DNA of 64,000 nt, from contig NZ_KE387186.1 in the NCBI RefSeq assembly GCF_000430645.1, positions 127,583-191,582 of the forward strand, given 5' to 3'. The notes beneath the pieces are model-generated. The model was given only the letters and a program-made list of their open reading frames with translations, searched no databases and was not told where the DNA came from. A program made the translations under genes and the position numbers. Below, piece by piece: positions 10,401 to 19,613 of the stretch. The DNA is from Aquimarina latercula DSM 2041 (GTDB lineage: Bacteria > Bacteroidota > Bacteroidia > Flavobacteriales > Flavobacteriaceae). Position 1 is the stretch's first letter; each line of letters opens with the position of its first letter.

Positions 10401-11794
10401 CATCTCCTGCCAATGGTGCAAGCTTTGATATAGGTCAAGCAATTCCATTAGTGGCTAATGCTTCTGATAGCGATGGATCTATTGCAAAAGTTGAATTTTA
10501 TATAAATAACAACTTAACGGCTACAGAGCAAGTAGCACCTTACGAAACATCAACAACTATTAATGCTGCAGGTAGCTATACAATTACTGCAAAAGCTACT
10601 GATAATGAAGGAGCAACAAAGACGTCTTCTCCAGTAAATATAACTGTTAAAGATGATTCTACTCCACCAACTGATGCAATCGATATTCCTGGTTCTTTTG
10701 AAGCAGAAGATTTTGAGTTAAAATCAGGAAGTGTACGAATAGAAAATACTCCAAATAGTACTGGTAAAAACCTTGGGTTCATTAACAATGGAGATTTCGT
10801 ATCATACAATGTAAATGTTGATGCAACTAGCGAGTACACTTTTGATTTCTATGCATCTACTAAAGGAACAGGTGGTACAGTGGATATTCTTGAAGCAGGA
10901 ACAGTTGTAGGATCTGTATCAATTCCGGTTAATGGACAATGGCATGATTACAAGAAGTATTCTACCTCAGTGTCTCTTTCCTCAGGAGAAAAAGAATTGA
11001 GATTCGTATTCAAAGGAGGAACTGGATATCTGTATAATGTGGATAAAGTGGTTACAACAAAAATACAACCAGTAGAGCAAACAGTAACACTTAATCCAAT
11101 ACATGATGCATATATGCAAGGATCTACAGGATTCAATAACGATATGGTTCGTATAGAATTAAATAAGAGAACGGGATATTTAATGTTTGACCTTTCTTCT
11201 ATAAATGGAACTATTACGAAAGCAGACTTAAAGTTTACTATATATTCTGATCCTGGAAATGGTAATATTAGTGTAACCAAAGGAAGTACTAACAACTGGA
11301 CCGAAGCAAATTTGTCAAATTCAAACAAACCTGGAAAAGGAACCCAATTAGGTTCGTTAAATGCTAATTTCCCAGAAGGAAGCATAAAGACGATTCCATT
11401 AAAAACTGGGCAGATATCTGGAAATAGACTTTCGTTGATTATTGATGCTGTTTCTGGGAATGATTTTGCTTTTGCATCTAAAGAAAATGGATCCGTATCG
11501 AAGCCTCAGTTAGTAATTACATATACTACAAATAGGGATGATGGACAGGTTGAGGATGATATTACATTATATCCGAACCCAGTTGTGGATGTAATTAATA
11601 TTTCTGGTTCAACTGCAGGAAAGACAATCAAGGTATTTAATACTGTTGGTATTCTTGTGAAAGAAGTAGTACTAACCGATGGTCAAAATACTGTTGACAT
11701 GAGTAATTTATCATCTGGATATTACATCATAAATATTTTAGAAGCAGGTAAAACGAATAAGATTCTTTCGGCTAAGAAAGTATTAAAGCGTTAA
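7415..11794 (+). CDS. Multidomain secreted glycoside hydrolase (DUF5060-type N-domain plus TIM barrel) with CBMs and T9SS tail
   Basis: The product has 1459 residues. A signal peptide (about 1-21, ending LQAQ) is followed by a DUF5060-like Ig domain (about 25-130, WHKVTLTF and TGTWNW). A (beta/alpha)8-type catalytic region spans about 150-560, with a candidate acid/base in NWNLTEE (about 361-367) and a candidate nucleophile in NDEQG (about 446-450). A small beta domain (to about 608), a further beta sandwich (about 617-763) and a Gly-Asp linker (about 764-778) follow. A CBM-like domain (about 781-985), a bacterial Ig domain (about 988-1087), CBM6 (about 1088-1214), a CBM96/DNRLRE-type domain (about 1217-1370) and the sorting domain (about 1382-1459) complete it. 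Catalytic residues are inferred from family resemblance. The context suggests an algal polysaccharide; the substrate is unknown. Confidence 0.8.
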   Translation: MKLTKLNVLLTFLFLGFLLQAQTPEGELKRWHKVTLTFNGPNTSETANPNPFSDYRLDVTFTHQGSNTSYTVPGYFAACGNAENNSCDSGNKWRVNFAPDQTGTWNWSASFKSGSNVAINGGGSNAGFMNGDTGSFNIAESNKSGRDYRSKELGRLKYIGEHYLKHVGTNPSNPNGPWFVKAGADSPENAFNYVDFDATPSYNNNLNKIGNKTWQPHQRDYVAADASSYTWSNGKGTEILGMINYLSGQGANVVSFLTWNTSGDGGAVFPHVLKVSEQEYGNTARGQQWDKVHHDRFDVSKMAQWEKVMEYADKKGVYLHFKTMETENDNKMDGDNFGRERKLYYRELIARFSHHLALNWNLTEETTLKDQVAKSTATYIKNVDPYDHNIVIHTYPNQQDQRYNPLLGNNSDLTGASIQTGKNNVHNDVRRWLEKSRNSGKKWVVANDEQGPASTGVRISDKEVRHRILWATLIAGGTGVEYYSGYTNDDGDINGNDQRKRGNKYKEGGYALSFFNRYLQSDMVNMVSSDGVTSDNNDYVLAKSGSIYAVYRPNGGSTGLSLPGGNNKYDVQWYNPRSGGNLSTKQTLGNNLVAPDNNDWVALVTSKDGDNNGGGNCGTISMQAITDFPTLSVAGFSPAYKDNARNALAINAAQYKDKFAAAEATFNGDSGTYDINLATLTEIDGESTYRVSVNGTRIGEFVNPTTTTDYTASGRTFTGVQVTKGDKIRVEFNSHTNGTIPEGNSTAYSRGRWTALNFTCTDNGGDGGDGGDGGGDGDNCIPTEQNGILAVEAEKFESQTKVADRKWYVLDGSGASTPTPDPDPDHSNGASGGGYLEILPDTRVTHSDPLVNGVSFSNTPGQVAIIDYKVKFTSAGRYFVWVRAHSTGSEDNGIHVGLNGNWPASGARMQWCAGKNQWTWESKQRTNANHCGEAQKIYLDIPSAGVHTISFSMREDGFEMDKFVLSKAYNKPSGAGPDVFYTDCQDQNTAPQVSVTSPANGASFDIGQAIPLVANASDSDGSIAKVEFYINNNLTATEQVAPYETSTTINAAGSYTITAKATDNEGATKTSSPVNITVKDDSTPPTDAIDIPGSFEAEDFELKSGSVRIENTPNSTGKNLGFINNGDFVSYNVNVDATSEYTFDFYASTKGTGGTVDILEAGTVVGSVSIPVNGQWHDYKKYSTSVSLSSGEKELRFVFKGGTGYLYNVDKVVTTKIQPVEQTVTLNPIHDAYMQGSTGFNNDMVRIELNKRTGYLMFDLSSINGTITKADLKFTIYSDPGNGNISVTKGSTNNWTEANLSNSNKPGKGTQLGSLNANFPEGSIKTIPLKTGQISGNRLSLIIDAVSGNDFAFASKENGSVSKPQLVITYTTNRDDGQVEDDITLYPNPVVDVINISGSTAGKTIKVFNTVGILVKEVVLTDGQNTVDMSNLSSGYYIINILEAGKTNKILSAKKVLKR

Positions 11795-11853
11795 TCAAGT
11801 TCTTTCATCTTTTATTAGATCAAAATAAAATTTAAAAAGAAGGATAGGAAAAT

Positions 11854-11880
11854 AGGCGGTCATTTAAAGACCGCCTTTTC
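11854..11880 (+). terminator. Rho-independent terminator after the DUF5060 glycosidase
   Basis: AGGCGGTC and GACCGCCT form a perfect 8-bp GC-rich stem with a 7-nt loop (11862-11868), followed by a short T run. It lies about 60 nt after the stop codon. Confidence 0.8.
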
Positions 11881-12008
11881 CCCTAACTTATTATTAAATA
11901 TAAGAAGTAAAGTGTTTTAAAACCTTTACCAAAAATGTTAAGATACTCTTGTATTATACAATCTGAAAAAGATTGGTTTTTGATCTAAAAAACAAAACGA
12001 TTTTAATC

Positions 12009-14276
12009 ATGGAAAAAAATAACAAATCAATCATATTCTTATTGTTATGTATGATAACAGTAAGTGTTTTTGCACAACCAACACCTCCAAATGGTAAGAA
12101 GTGGGAAAAAATAGACATCATGTCTGATGAGTTTAATGGTTCTTCATTAAATACTAATAAATGGGCAATAAATAGTCCTCAATGGGAAGGTAGAAAACCT
12201 GCCAGATTTGAAACATCATCAGTTTCTGTTGGAAACGGAGACCTTAAAATTTCTGCTTCTAAAAAGGCAAACCCATTTAATGGTTGGACTCATAACGGAG
12301 GTCTCGTTAGATCCTTAACAAAAAATACATACGGATATTACGAAACGCGAATGAAAGGTAATAAAACCTTTATGTCATCCACGTTTTGGCTTATTAATCA
12401 ACGAAATGAAGGTAGTGGATGTAATCTTCGCGTTACAGAGTTAGATATTACGGAGACGGTAGGTGTTAACTCTAATGGAGCTAATTGGGTGAATAATATG
12501 ATCACTAATATGAATTCCAATACGCACAGTAGAAATACAAATTGTAATAATACGCCTGTTGGGCAACAAGGAAACAAAGCTCCACTAGGAGAAGCTTCTT
12601 GGAAAAATTATCATACTTATGGAGTTTGGTGGAAAAGTAAAAGTGAAATTTTATTTTATCTAGATGGTCAGTTTGTTGGGCAAATTAAGCCACCAGCAGA
12701 TTTTAATCTTCCTATGTACTTGCGTATGGTAGTGGAGACCTACGATTGGAATCCACCAAAAAATGGTCAGGATGGAATAAATGATTCTTTGGAAAATCGA
12801 ACTACATATTATGATTGGGTACGCTCTTATAGATTAGTGGATGATACAAATCCTAATACCCCTCCAACAGTTAATGTTACGGCACCTACAAATGGAGCAG
12901 ATTATCAGGTTGGTCAAACGATACCTTTAAAAGCGAATGCATCCGATAGTGATGGATCTATCTCTAAAGTAGAGTTTTTTGTAAATAATAACTTAATAGC
13001 AACAGAGCAAGTTGCTCCATATGAAACAACTACGGTTATTAATTCGGCAGGAAGTTACACTATCACAGCAAAGGCCACTGATAATGATGGAGCTGTTGCT
13101 ACATCACAAGCTGTAAATATTGTTGTTAAAGATGATTCGGTTCCGCCAATTGATGTAATTAAGATACCAGGATCATTCCAGGCAGAAAGTTTTGAATCAA
13201 AATCGGGGAGTGTTCGTATAGAAAATACTCCTGGAACAAACGCTGGTAAAAATTTAGGGTATATTAAAAATGGAGATTTTACTAATTACACTGTAACTAT
13301 AGATGCAACAAGTGAATATACACTCGATATATATGCCTCAAGTCAGGGAGTCGGAGGGAAAGTAGATATCTTAGAATCTGGATCTGTTGTAGGTTCTATA
13401 AATATTCCAGTTACTGGACAATGGCATAGTTATAAGAAATACTCTACTACTATTTCTTTGACTTCAGGAGAAAAAACATTGAGATTATCTTTTAAAGGAG
13501 GTTCTGGATATTTATATAACATTGACAAAGTTGTTGCTACAAAGATTCAGCAAGTGGAACAAACTATTACATTATCGCCAATTCACGATGCATATCTACA
13601 GGGATCAACGAGATATAACTCTGAGCTGGTTCGTATTGAGAATAACCGTCGTTCGGGATATTTGATGTTTGATTTATCGTCAATTAATGGGACAATAACA
13701 AAAGCGGATCTTAAGTTCACTGTATATTCGGATGCTGGAAATGGGAATATTGCTGTTAGTAAAGGAAATAGTAATAATTGGACAGAAACTAATTTATCCA
13801 ATTCGAATAAGCCAGGAAAAGGAACACAATTAGGATCATTAAATACGAACCTTCCAATCGGTAGCACAAAAACAATTCCTTTAAAAACAGCACAAATTTC
13901 CGGTAATAAAATTTCATTTGTTATCGATGCTCTTTCGGGAAATGATTTTGCATTCGCTTCGAAAGACAATTCATCAGTCTCCAAACCTCAATTGGTGGTT
14001 ACTTATACTACAAGTCGAAGTGATGAGAGTAACTCGAATATTATAAAATTATATCCTAATCCAGTGGTAAACACAATTAACTTTTCTTCTGACATGGAAG
14101 GCCAAATAGTTAAAGTGTTTAATGTTAATGGAGTATTGATGAAAGAAACTACTTTAGAAGCTGGTCAAAATTCTATTGATGTAACTAGCTTGTCATCTGG
14201 ATATTATATTATCAACGTTTTAGAAGCGGGTAAGTCAAATAAATTAATTGTTTCTAAGAAAATAGTTAAACAATAA
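12009..14276 (+). CDS. GH16 endo-galactanase (agarase/porphyranase/carrageenase-like) with CBM6, CBM96-like domain and T9SS tail
   Basis: The start is taken at the ATG beginning MEKNNKSII, because it gives a clean signal peptide ending VFAQ; an in-frame upstream ATG at 11973 would put a charged extension in front. The 755-residue product contains a GH16 jelly-roll (about 25-277) with SDEFNGSSLNTNKW, YGYYETRMK and the catalytic signature ExDxxE at 144-149 (ELDITE). A bacterial Ig domain (about 280-378), CBM6 (about 380-510), a CBM96/DNRLRE-like domain (about 512-662) and a sorting domain (about 680-755) follow. Enzymes with this signature cut beta-1,4 bonds of red-algal galactans. Agarase versus porphyranase or carrageenase cannot be decided here. 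The last three modules closely match those of the next gene. Confidence 0.88.
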   Translation: MEKNNKSIIFLLLCMITVSVFAQPTPPNGKKWEKIDIMSDEFNGSSLNTNKWAINSPQWEGRKPARFETSSVSVGNGDLKISASKKANPFNGWTHNGGLVRSLTKNTYGYYETRMKGNKTFMSSTFWLINQRNEGSGCNLRVTELDITETVGVNSNGANWVNNMITNMNSNTHSRNTNCNNTPVGQQGNKAPLGEASWKNYHTYGVWWKSKSEILFYLDGQFVGQIKPPADFNLPMYLRMVVETYDWNPPKNGQDGINDSLENRTTYYDWVRSYRLVDDTNPNTPPTVNVTAPTNGADYQVGQTIPLKANASDSDGSISKVEFFVNNNLIATEQVAPYETTTVINSAGSYTITAKATDNDGAVATSQAVNIVVKDDSVPPIDVIKIPGSFQAESFESKSGSVRIENTPGTNAGKNLGYIKNGDFTNYTVTIDATSEYTLDIYASSQGVGGKVDILESGSVVGSINIPVTGQWHSYKKYSTTISLTSGEKTLRLSFKGGSGYLYNIDKVVATKIQQVEQTITLSPIHDAYLQGSTRYNSELVRIENNRRSGYLMFDLSSINGTITKADLKFTVYSDAGNGNIAVSKGNSNNWTETNLSNSNKPGKGTQLGSLNTNLPIGSTKTIPLKTAQISGNKISFVIDALSGNDFAFASKDNSSVSKPQLVVTYTTSRSDESNSNIIKLYPNPVVNTINFSSDMEGQIVKVFNVNGVLMKETTLEAGQNSIDVTSLSSGYYIINVLEAGKSNKLIVSKKIVKQ

Positions 14277-14294
14277 GAATCAATTATAACAAGA

Positions 14295-14317
14295 AATACT
14301 AGCTAACTACTAGTATT
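14295..14317. repeat. 8-bp inverted repeat in the 3' UTR, conserved after the next gene
   Basis: AATACTAG and CTAGTATT are exact reverse complements around a 7-nt loop. A near copy, with one arm degenerate, follows the next gene at about 17070-17092, so it was duplicated with the terminator. Confidence 0.6.
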
Positions 14318-14339
14318 ATTTACACAAACTCAGTATGTA

Positions 14340-14377
14340 GAAACTATCCCCTGAAAAAGGGATAGTTTCTCTTCTTT
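14340..14377 (+). terminator. Rho-independent terminator after the GH16 gene
   Basis: GAAACTATCCC (14340-14350) pairs perfectly with GGGATAGTTTC (14359-14369) around an 8-nt loop, followed by a T-rich tail. The same hairpin recurs after the next gene (17113-17141). Confidence 0.85.
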
Positions 14378-14402
14378 AATTTTAGAAGAAAACTCAAAAA
14401 AA

Positions 14403-17045
14403 ATGAAAAATTTAGTTTCAAAAAAATATAAATATTCTACGCAGAAAACTATAGGAAGTATGCTGTTTCTATTGATTTTTATAACCACTCAATTAGAAGC
14501 CCAATTGAGAGTAGGAGATCCAGGAGTTACTTTTGATTCGGAAAAATTTGATAACCGTTATCAACAAATGAAAGAATGGGAAAAAGCCGGTGTTAGAGGT
14601 GGTATCCCTTTTTTAAAAGACATTAAAATTGTAAAAACTCTAACTAATGGTGCGGATAGTGATGCAATTAATAGGGCAATTGAGGATGCATCTAAACAAA
14701 ACGGATTGGTAGCAGTGTTTTTGAAAAATGGAACCTACAATATCAATAAACGAGTTTCCATGAAATCAAATGTCTCTTTGATAGGAGAGAGTAGAGAAGG
14801 TGTTAAATGTATCATTAGGATGAATAGTAGCAATGCCTTTAGTTTTTATAAGGTTAGTAAAAGTGGAATATATACTCTAACAATCGAAGGGAGTTGGGGA
14901 AAACCAAAATACGACTGGAATTATAGTTTAAGTGCTAACGATGAATTAAGAGGTAATGATAATATATCTGTTAAGTTTAATGATTCTCCTGACTGTTGGT
15001 TAGATAAAGTAAATATTATTAATTCTGCAAGAGATCCAGTAAGGGTTCCTTCTAACCATGTGACATTGAGAGATTTAATGGTAGATGGAGCTCATAAAAA
15101 AGCAGGTGGTGCGCAAGGATATTTTTTTATACAAGGAGCTTATAATCTTATTACAGGATGTAAGGTTACCCGTTTACGACATATATCTTTACAAGGAAGT
15201 AACGTTGAATATAATGTGGTGTATGATAATGATTTTAGGCAAGAAGTAAGTTTCCATAGTGGTGATAATGGAAATAACCTAATAGAAAATAACAGAATTA
15301 CATTACCTAGAGATATGCCTAACTCTAAAGCTGATACACCAAATGCGGCTTATAACAATAGAAATGAACCCAACTACTATGCAATTATGGGACCTTGGTC
15401 CATCCAACATCAAAATTCAAAAAAACCAAATTTTATATATAAGAATAATTGCCTTGAAGAAAATCATAATAATATTAAACCATGGTCAGATCCTAATTTA
15501 TTGTACAAAGGACCTCGAGAAGTAAAACCTTCGAATCCTGCAACAAATTTTCCGGCGTTATCAGCGAGTGAATCTCCAAAAGGAGGAACGCTATACCCTG
15601 TATTACTTGGTAGTGGAGGTACTAATATAAAACCAGAAGTATCTGTAACCTCACCATCTAATGGAACTAATTTTGAAGAAGGGCAATCGGTTACGATAAA
15701 AGCTAACGCTTCTGATTCTGATGGAACAGTTTCTAAAGTAGAATTTTTTGTTAATGGTAGTTTAGTAGGAACAGACACTACCTCTCCATATAATATAACT
15801 ACTACGTTAAATAATGTGGGAAACTATACAATAACTGCTAAAGCAATCGATAATGATGAGGCTGTATCTACATCTGTACCCATTACTATTACTGTAGAGG
15901 ATGATTCGGTTCCTCCTGGTGATATAATTAATATTCCAGGATCTTTTGAGGCCGAAGATTTGATTACAAAATCAGGTAGCGTTCGTATCGAAGATACTCC
16001 AGGAACAACCTCAGGTAAAAATTTAGGCTTTATCAAAAATGGAGACTTTGTTGATTATACTGTAAATATTGATATTAGTAGCGAATATACTTTTGATATT
16101 TATGCCTCAAGTAATGGAGCTGGAGGAAAAGTAGATATTTTAGAATCAGGATTTATTGTTGGTACGATAAATATTCCGGTAACAGGACAATGGCATAATT
16201 ACAAGAAATATTCCACTACTGTTTCTTTAACTTCAGGAGAAAAAACATTGAGATTATCTTTTAAAGGAGGTTCTGGATATTTATATAACATTGACAAAGT
16301 TATCGCAACAAAGATCCAGCAAGTAGAGCAAACAGTTACTTTAATTCCAATACAAGATGCTTATTTACAAGGATCAACTAGACACAATCTTGATATGATT
16401 CGAATTGAGCATAATCGACGTTCAGGGTATTTGATGTTTGATTTATCATCAATCAACGGAACTATAACAAAAGCTGATCTTAAGTTCACTGTATATTCAG
16501 ATGCTGGAAATGGGAATATTGCTGTTAGTAAAGGAAATAGTAATAATTGGACAGAAACTAATTTATCCAATTCCAATAAGCCAGGAAAAGGAGCACAATT
16601 AGGATCATTAAATACGAATCTTCCAATCGGTAGCACAAAAACAATTCCTTTAAAAACAACACAAATTTCTGGTAATAAAATTTCATTTGTTATCGATGCT
16701 CTTTCGGGAAATGATTTTGCATTTGCTTCAAAAGAAAATATATCAGTCTCAAAACCTCAATTGATTATCACTTATACTACAAATCGAAGTGATGAAAATA
16801 CATCGAAGGATGTGCTATTGTATCCTAATCCAGTGATAAATACCATTAATTTTTCTTCTAATATAGAAGGTCAAATAGTTAAAGTATTCAATGTTAATGG
16901 AGTGTTGATGAAGGAAACTGTTTTAGAAGCTGGTCAAAATTCTATTGATGTAGCCAATCTGTCATCGGGTTATTATATAATCAATGTTTTGGAAGCTGGT
17001 AAATCAAATAAATTAATTGTTTCTAAGAAAATAGTTAAGCAGTAA
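14403..17045 (+). CDS. Secreted pectate-lyase-3-like beta-helix protein with Ig, CBM6, CBM96-like domains and T9SS tail
   Basis: The product has 880 residues: an N-terminal signal anchor (about 15-34, ending LEAQ) and a single-stranded right-handed beta-helix (about 40-400). The helix has the entry typical of pectate lyase 3/GH28-like folds (NGADSDAINRAIEDA, then VFLKNGTYNI and SLIGESREG). A bacterial Ig domain (about 413-505), CBM6 (about 508-638), a CBM96/DNRLRE-like domain (about 640-790) and the sorting domain (about 805-880) follow. The C-terminal half is almost the same as in the GH16 gene, with long identical nucleotide tracts. It is probably a lyase or glycosidase for the same algal polysaccharide as its neighbours; the catalytic residues were not identified. 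Confidence 0.82.
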   Translation: MKNLVSKKYKYSTQKTIGSMLFLLIFITTQLEAQLRVGDPGVTFDSEKFDNRYQQMKEWEKAGVRGGIPFLKDIKIVKTLTNGADSDAINRAIEDASKQNGLVAVFLKNGTYNINKRVSMKSNVSLIGESREGVKCIIRMNSSNAFSFYKVSKSGIYTLTIEGSWGKPKYDWNYSLSANDELRGNDNISVKFNDSPDCWLDKVNIINSARDPVRVPSNHVTLRDLMVDGAHKKAGGAQGYFFIQGAYNLITGCKVTRLRHISLQGSNVEYNVVYDNDFRQEVSFHSGDNGNNLIENNRITLPRDMPNSKADTPNAAYNNRNEPNYYAIMGPWSIQHQNSKKPNFIYKNNCLEENHNNIKPWSDPNLLYKGPREVKPSNPATNFPALSASESPKGGTLYPVLLGSGGTNIKPEVSVTSPSNGTNFEEGQSVTIKANASDSDGTVSKVEFFVNGSLVGTDTTSPYNITTTLNNVGNYTITAKAIDNDEAVSTSVPITITVEDDSVPPGDIINIPGSFEAEDLITKSGSVRIEDTPGTTSGKNLGFIKNGDFVDYTVNIDISSEYTFDIYASSNGAGGKVDILESGFIVGTINIPVTGQWHNYKKYSTTVSLTSGEKTLRLSFKGGSGYLYNIDKVIATKIQQVEQTVTLIPIQDAYLQGSTRHNLDMIRIEHNRRSGYLMFDLSSINGTITKADLKFTVYSDAGNGNIAVSKGNSNNWTETNLSNSNKPGKGAQLGSLNTNLPIGSTKTIPLKTTQISGNKISFVIDALSGNDFAFASKENISVSKPQLIITYTTNRSDENTSKDVLLYPNPVINTINFSSNIEGQIVKVFNVNGVLMKETVLEAGQNSIDVANLSSGYYIINVLEAGKSNKLIVSKKIVKQ

Positions 17046-17112
17046 AGCAGGTAAAACTATAAGAGTAAATACTAGTTAACTACCAGTATTATTTGCACAA
17101 ACTCTGTATAGA

Positions 17113-17149
17113 GAAACTATCCCTTAAAAAAGGATAGTTTCTCTTCTTA
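17113..17149 (+). terminator. Rho-independent terminator, copy of the one at 14340
   Basis: GAAACTATCC (17113-17122) pairs with GGATAGTTTC (17132-17141) around an A-rich loop and is followed by CTTCTTAATTTT. It matches the upstream terminator in stem and flanks. The remaining sequence to 17318 is an AT-rich leader with no clear promoter. Confidence 0.8.
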
Positions 17150-17318
17150 ATTTTAGAATAACAAGAAAAAGGTCTTTGTAAGAATTTTTTTCAAATAGCA
17201 TAAAAATATCTTATCACTCTCTTAACAATGAAAAAAAACAGCAATATGTAACCTGAAAAAAGAGTTATGAAAACCTTTAACCTCACATAAATTAAAATAA
17301 TACACAAATCATTTAGAC

Positions 17319-19487
17319 ATGAAAAAAAACTTACGAAACTTATTGTTAATCTTTTTAGGATTACAAGGGACACAGGTCGTCGCACAACACAATTATGGTG
17401 AAGCTTTACAAAAATCAATATTGTTTTATGAATCACAACAATCAGGGGTTCTTCCAGATTGGAATAGAATTAGCTGGCGTAGTAACGCCGGTGTAAATGA
17501 TGGGCAAGATGTTGGATTAGATCTAACTGGTGGATGGTTTGATGCTGGAGATCATATAAAGTTTGGTTTCCCAATGGCATTTTCCGTAACTGCATTAAAT
17601 TGGGGGTTTTTAGAATATAAAGATGGTTATGATGCTGTGAATCAAACAGAACATTACAAGAGAAACATAAAATGGGTAACAGATTATTTTATAAAATGTC
17701 ACCCTTCTAAATTTGAATTTTATGCTCAAGTTTCTAAAAAGGGACAAGATCATAATTTTTGGATGCCTGCCGAGATGATAGATGTACATCCGCAATATGG
17801 TCAAAGAGAATCTTATAAATTAGACGTGGATCACCCAGGAACAGAAGTAGTTTGTGAAACAGCTGCTGCTTTAGCTTCTGCTAGTATTATATTTAAAGAC
17901 AGTGACCCTACATATAGCGCTACTTTATTACAACATGCTAAAGATCTATATGAATTTGGAGAAACGTATAAAGGAAAATATACTGAAGAAGGTGGAATTC
18001 CAGCTGTTGGGACTTATTCTTCTGGAGGGTATGAAGATGAATTAAGTTGGGGTGCTTTATGGTTGTACAAAGCAACAGGAGATAATACGTATCTTCAAAA
18101 AGCTGAAGCCGCTTATGGAGAACCAGATTATCTATGGAGTTTTGTATGGGATGATAAGCGATATGGAAATATGGTTTTATTAGCGCAGCTTACAGGAAAG
18201 CAACAATATATTGATAATACAGAAAGACATTTGCAGTTTTGGATAGACAATGGGAATGGTATAACATACTCTCCTGGAGGTCAGGCGCATCTTACACAAT
18301 GGGGGTCTTTACGTCATTCTATGAATGCAGCATTAACAGCTTTAATATTTAGTGATACTGTAGATACTCCAAATAAGCAAGAATATCACGATTTTGCTGT
18401 TGATCAAGTTAATTATGCTTTAGGCGATAACCCTAATAATCGTAGTTTAGTTACTGGTTATGGAGTAAACCCTCCTACAAAACCACACCATAGAGGACAA
18501 CATTCTAGTTGGATAAGAAGTGAAAGTATTCCAGAAGAATCAAGACATACACTTTGGGGCGCATTAATGGGAGGACCAGGAAATCCTGATGATGTTTTTG
18601 TAGAGAATAGATCAGATTTTCAAGCTAATGAAGTTGCTTGTGACTATAATGCCTGTTATCAAGGAGTTTTAGCTAGAATGGTAATGGAATTTGGAGGTAC
18701 TGCATTGGATAATTTTCCGCAAGAAGAGCAAGCGAATACTGAATTTCTTAATGAAACGAAAATCAATAGTGAGTCAGGAAGATTTACAGAATTGGCAATT
18801 TGGCTAAATAATAGGTCAGCTTGGCCTGCAAGAATTCCGGGAAGTTTAACAGCACGTTATTTTATTGATATTACCGAAGGAATTAATGCGGGATATACAC
18901 CTAGTGATTATGAAATTACTAGTCGAGGAAATGGTCAAGCTACAGGAGGTTTACAAGTGTGGAATGCAGATGACAATATATATTTTGTTGAGGTAGCTAT
19001 TGATAATGAAAATATGCCTTTTCCAGGTGGGCAAGGAGAACATCGAAAAGAAATTCAAGTAAGAGTTTCAGTGCCTAATGACGCTTCTGATAGTTCTTGG
19101 GATCCTACTAATGATTATTCTTATGAAAATTTAAGTAATACACTTATCGAATCAGAAAAAGTTCCTATTTATGCTGATGGGGTATTAGTTTGGGGTACGG
19201 AGCCTTCAAGGTCATTATCTGTAACTGATTTTGATGTGTTAGGACTACAGTTATTTCCTAATCCTGCAAAAAATGTAATCTACATTTCTGGAGATTTAAC
19301 AAAGATTCAAAATTCGACTGTTGTGATCTCTGGAATAACCGGAAATATCATAAAATCTATTACAGTATCTGACGTTGCTACAGATAGGATTTCGATACCA
19401 ACTTGGAATTTATCATCTGGGATGTACTTTGTTAGTTTAACTTCTAATACTGGTGCTAAAGCGACTACCAAGTTTATGAAGAATTAA
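17319..19487 (+). CDS. GH9 endoglucanase with CBM3-like domain and T9SS tail
   Basis: The 722-residue product is predicted to hydrolyse beta-1,4-glucan by inversion outside the cell. A signal peptide (about 1-22) is followed directly by the GH9 (alpha/alpha)6 barrel (about 24-470). All family signatures are present: DAGDH (75-79, catalytic base), HHRGQH (about 390) and NEVACDYNA with the general-acid Glu near 439. Residues about 485-628 form a family 3-type cellulose-binding module, which in GH9 enzymes often feeds the chain to the active site. A sorting domain covers about 640-722. It is the only clear cellulase here. Its neighbours act on other polysaccharides, and an expansin gene lies 4.6 kb downstream. 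Confidence 0.93.
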   Translation: MKKNLRNLLLIFLGLQGTQVVAQHNYGEALQKSILFYESQQSGVLPDWNRISWRSNAGVNDGQDVGLDLTGGWFDAGDHIKFGFPMAFSVTALNWGFLEYKDGYDAVNQTEHYKRNIKWVTDYFIKCHPSKFEFYAQVSKKGQDHNFWMPAEMIDVHPQYGQRESYKLDVDHPGTEVVCETAAALASASIIFKDSDPTYSATLLQHAKDLYEFGETYKGKYTEEGGIPAVGTYSSGGYEDELSWGALWLYKATGDNTYLQKAEAAYGEPDYLWSFVWDDKRYGNMVLLAQLTGKQQYIDNTERHLQFWIDNGNGITYSPGGQAHLTQWGSLRHSMNAALTALIFSDTVDTPNKQEYHDFAVDQVNYALGDNPNNRSLVTGYGVNPPTKPHHRGQHSSWIRSESIPEESRHTLWGALMGGPGNPDDVFVENRSDFQANEVACDYNACYQGVLARMVMEFGGTALDNFPQEEQANTEFLNETKINSESGRFTELAIWLNNRSAWPARIPGSLTARYFIDITEGINAGYTPSDYEITSRGNGQATGGLQVWNADDNIYFVEVAIDNENMPFPGGQGEHRKEIQVRVSVPNDASDSSWDPTNDYSYENLSNTLIESEKVPIYADGVLVWGTEPSRSLSVTDFDVLGLQLFPNPAKNVIYISGDLTKIQNSTVVISGITGNIIKSITVSDVATDRISIPTWNLSSGMYFVSLTSNTGAKATTKFMKN

Positions 19488-19512
19488 TATGATCGTTTTA
19501 TATCTATAAAAG

Positions 19513-19541
19513 AAGGTGCTTATTTGTAAGCACCTTTTTTT
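19513..19541 (+). terminator. Rho-independent terminator after the GH9 gene
   Basis: AAGGTGCTTA (19513-19522) pairs perfectly with TAAGCACCTT (19527-19536) around TTTG and is followed by a T run. It closes the secreted-enzyme island. Confidence 0.9.
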
Positions 19542-19587
19542 AGTAAAGTTGTTTTAAAACAAGAAGTAATTCTGTTACTAATCTCCC

Positions 19588-19595
19588 TATATTTG
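19588..19595 (+). promoter_or_regulatory. -7 box of the MATE transporter promoter
   Basis: TATATTTG fits the Bacteroidota consensus TAnnTTTG and sits 18 nt before the start codon. No good -33 TTG is seen at the expected distance. Confidence 0.5.
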
Positions 19596-19613
19596 TAGGT
19601 TCAATATGTACAG

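Noticed and set aside
11973..12008. In-frame upstream ATG for the GH16 gene
   Set aside because: It adds a charged 12-residue extension in front of an otherwise canonical signal peptide; ATG 12009 is preferred.
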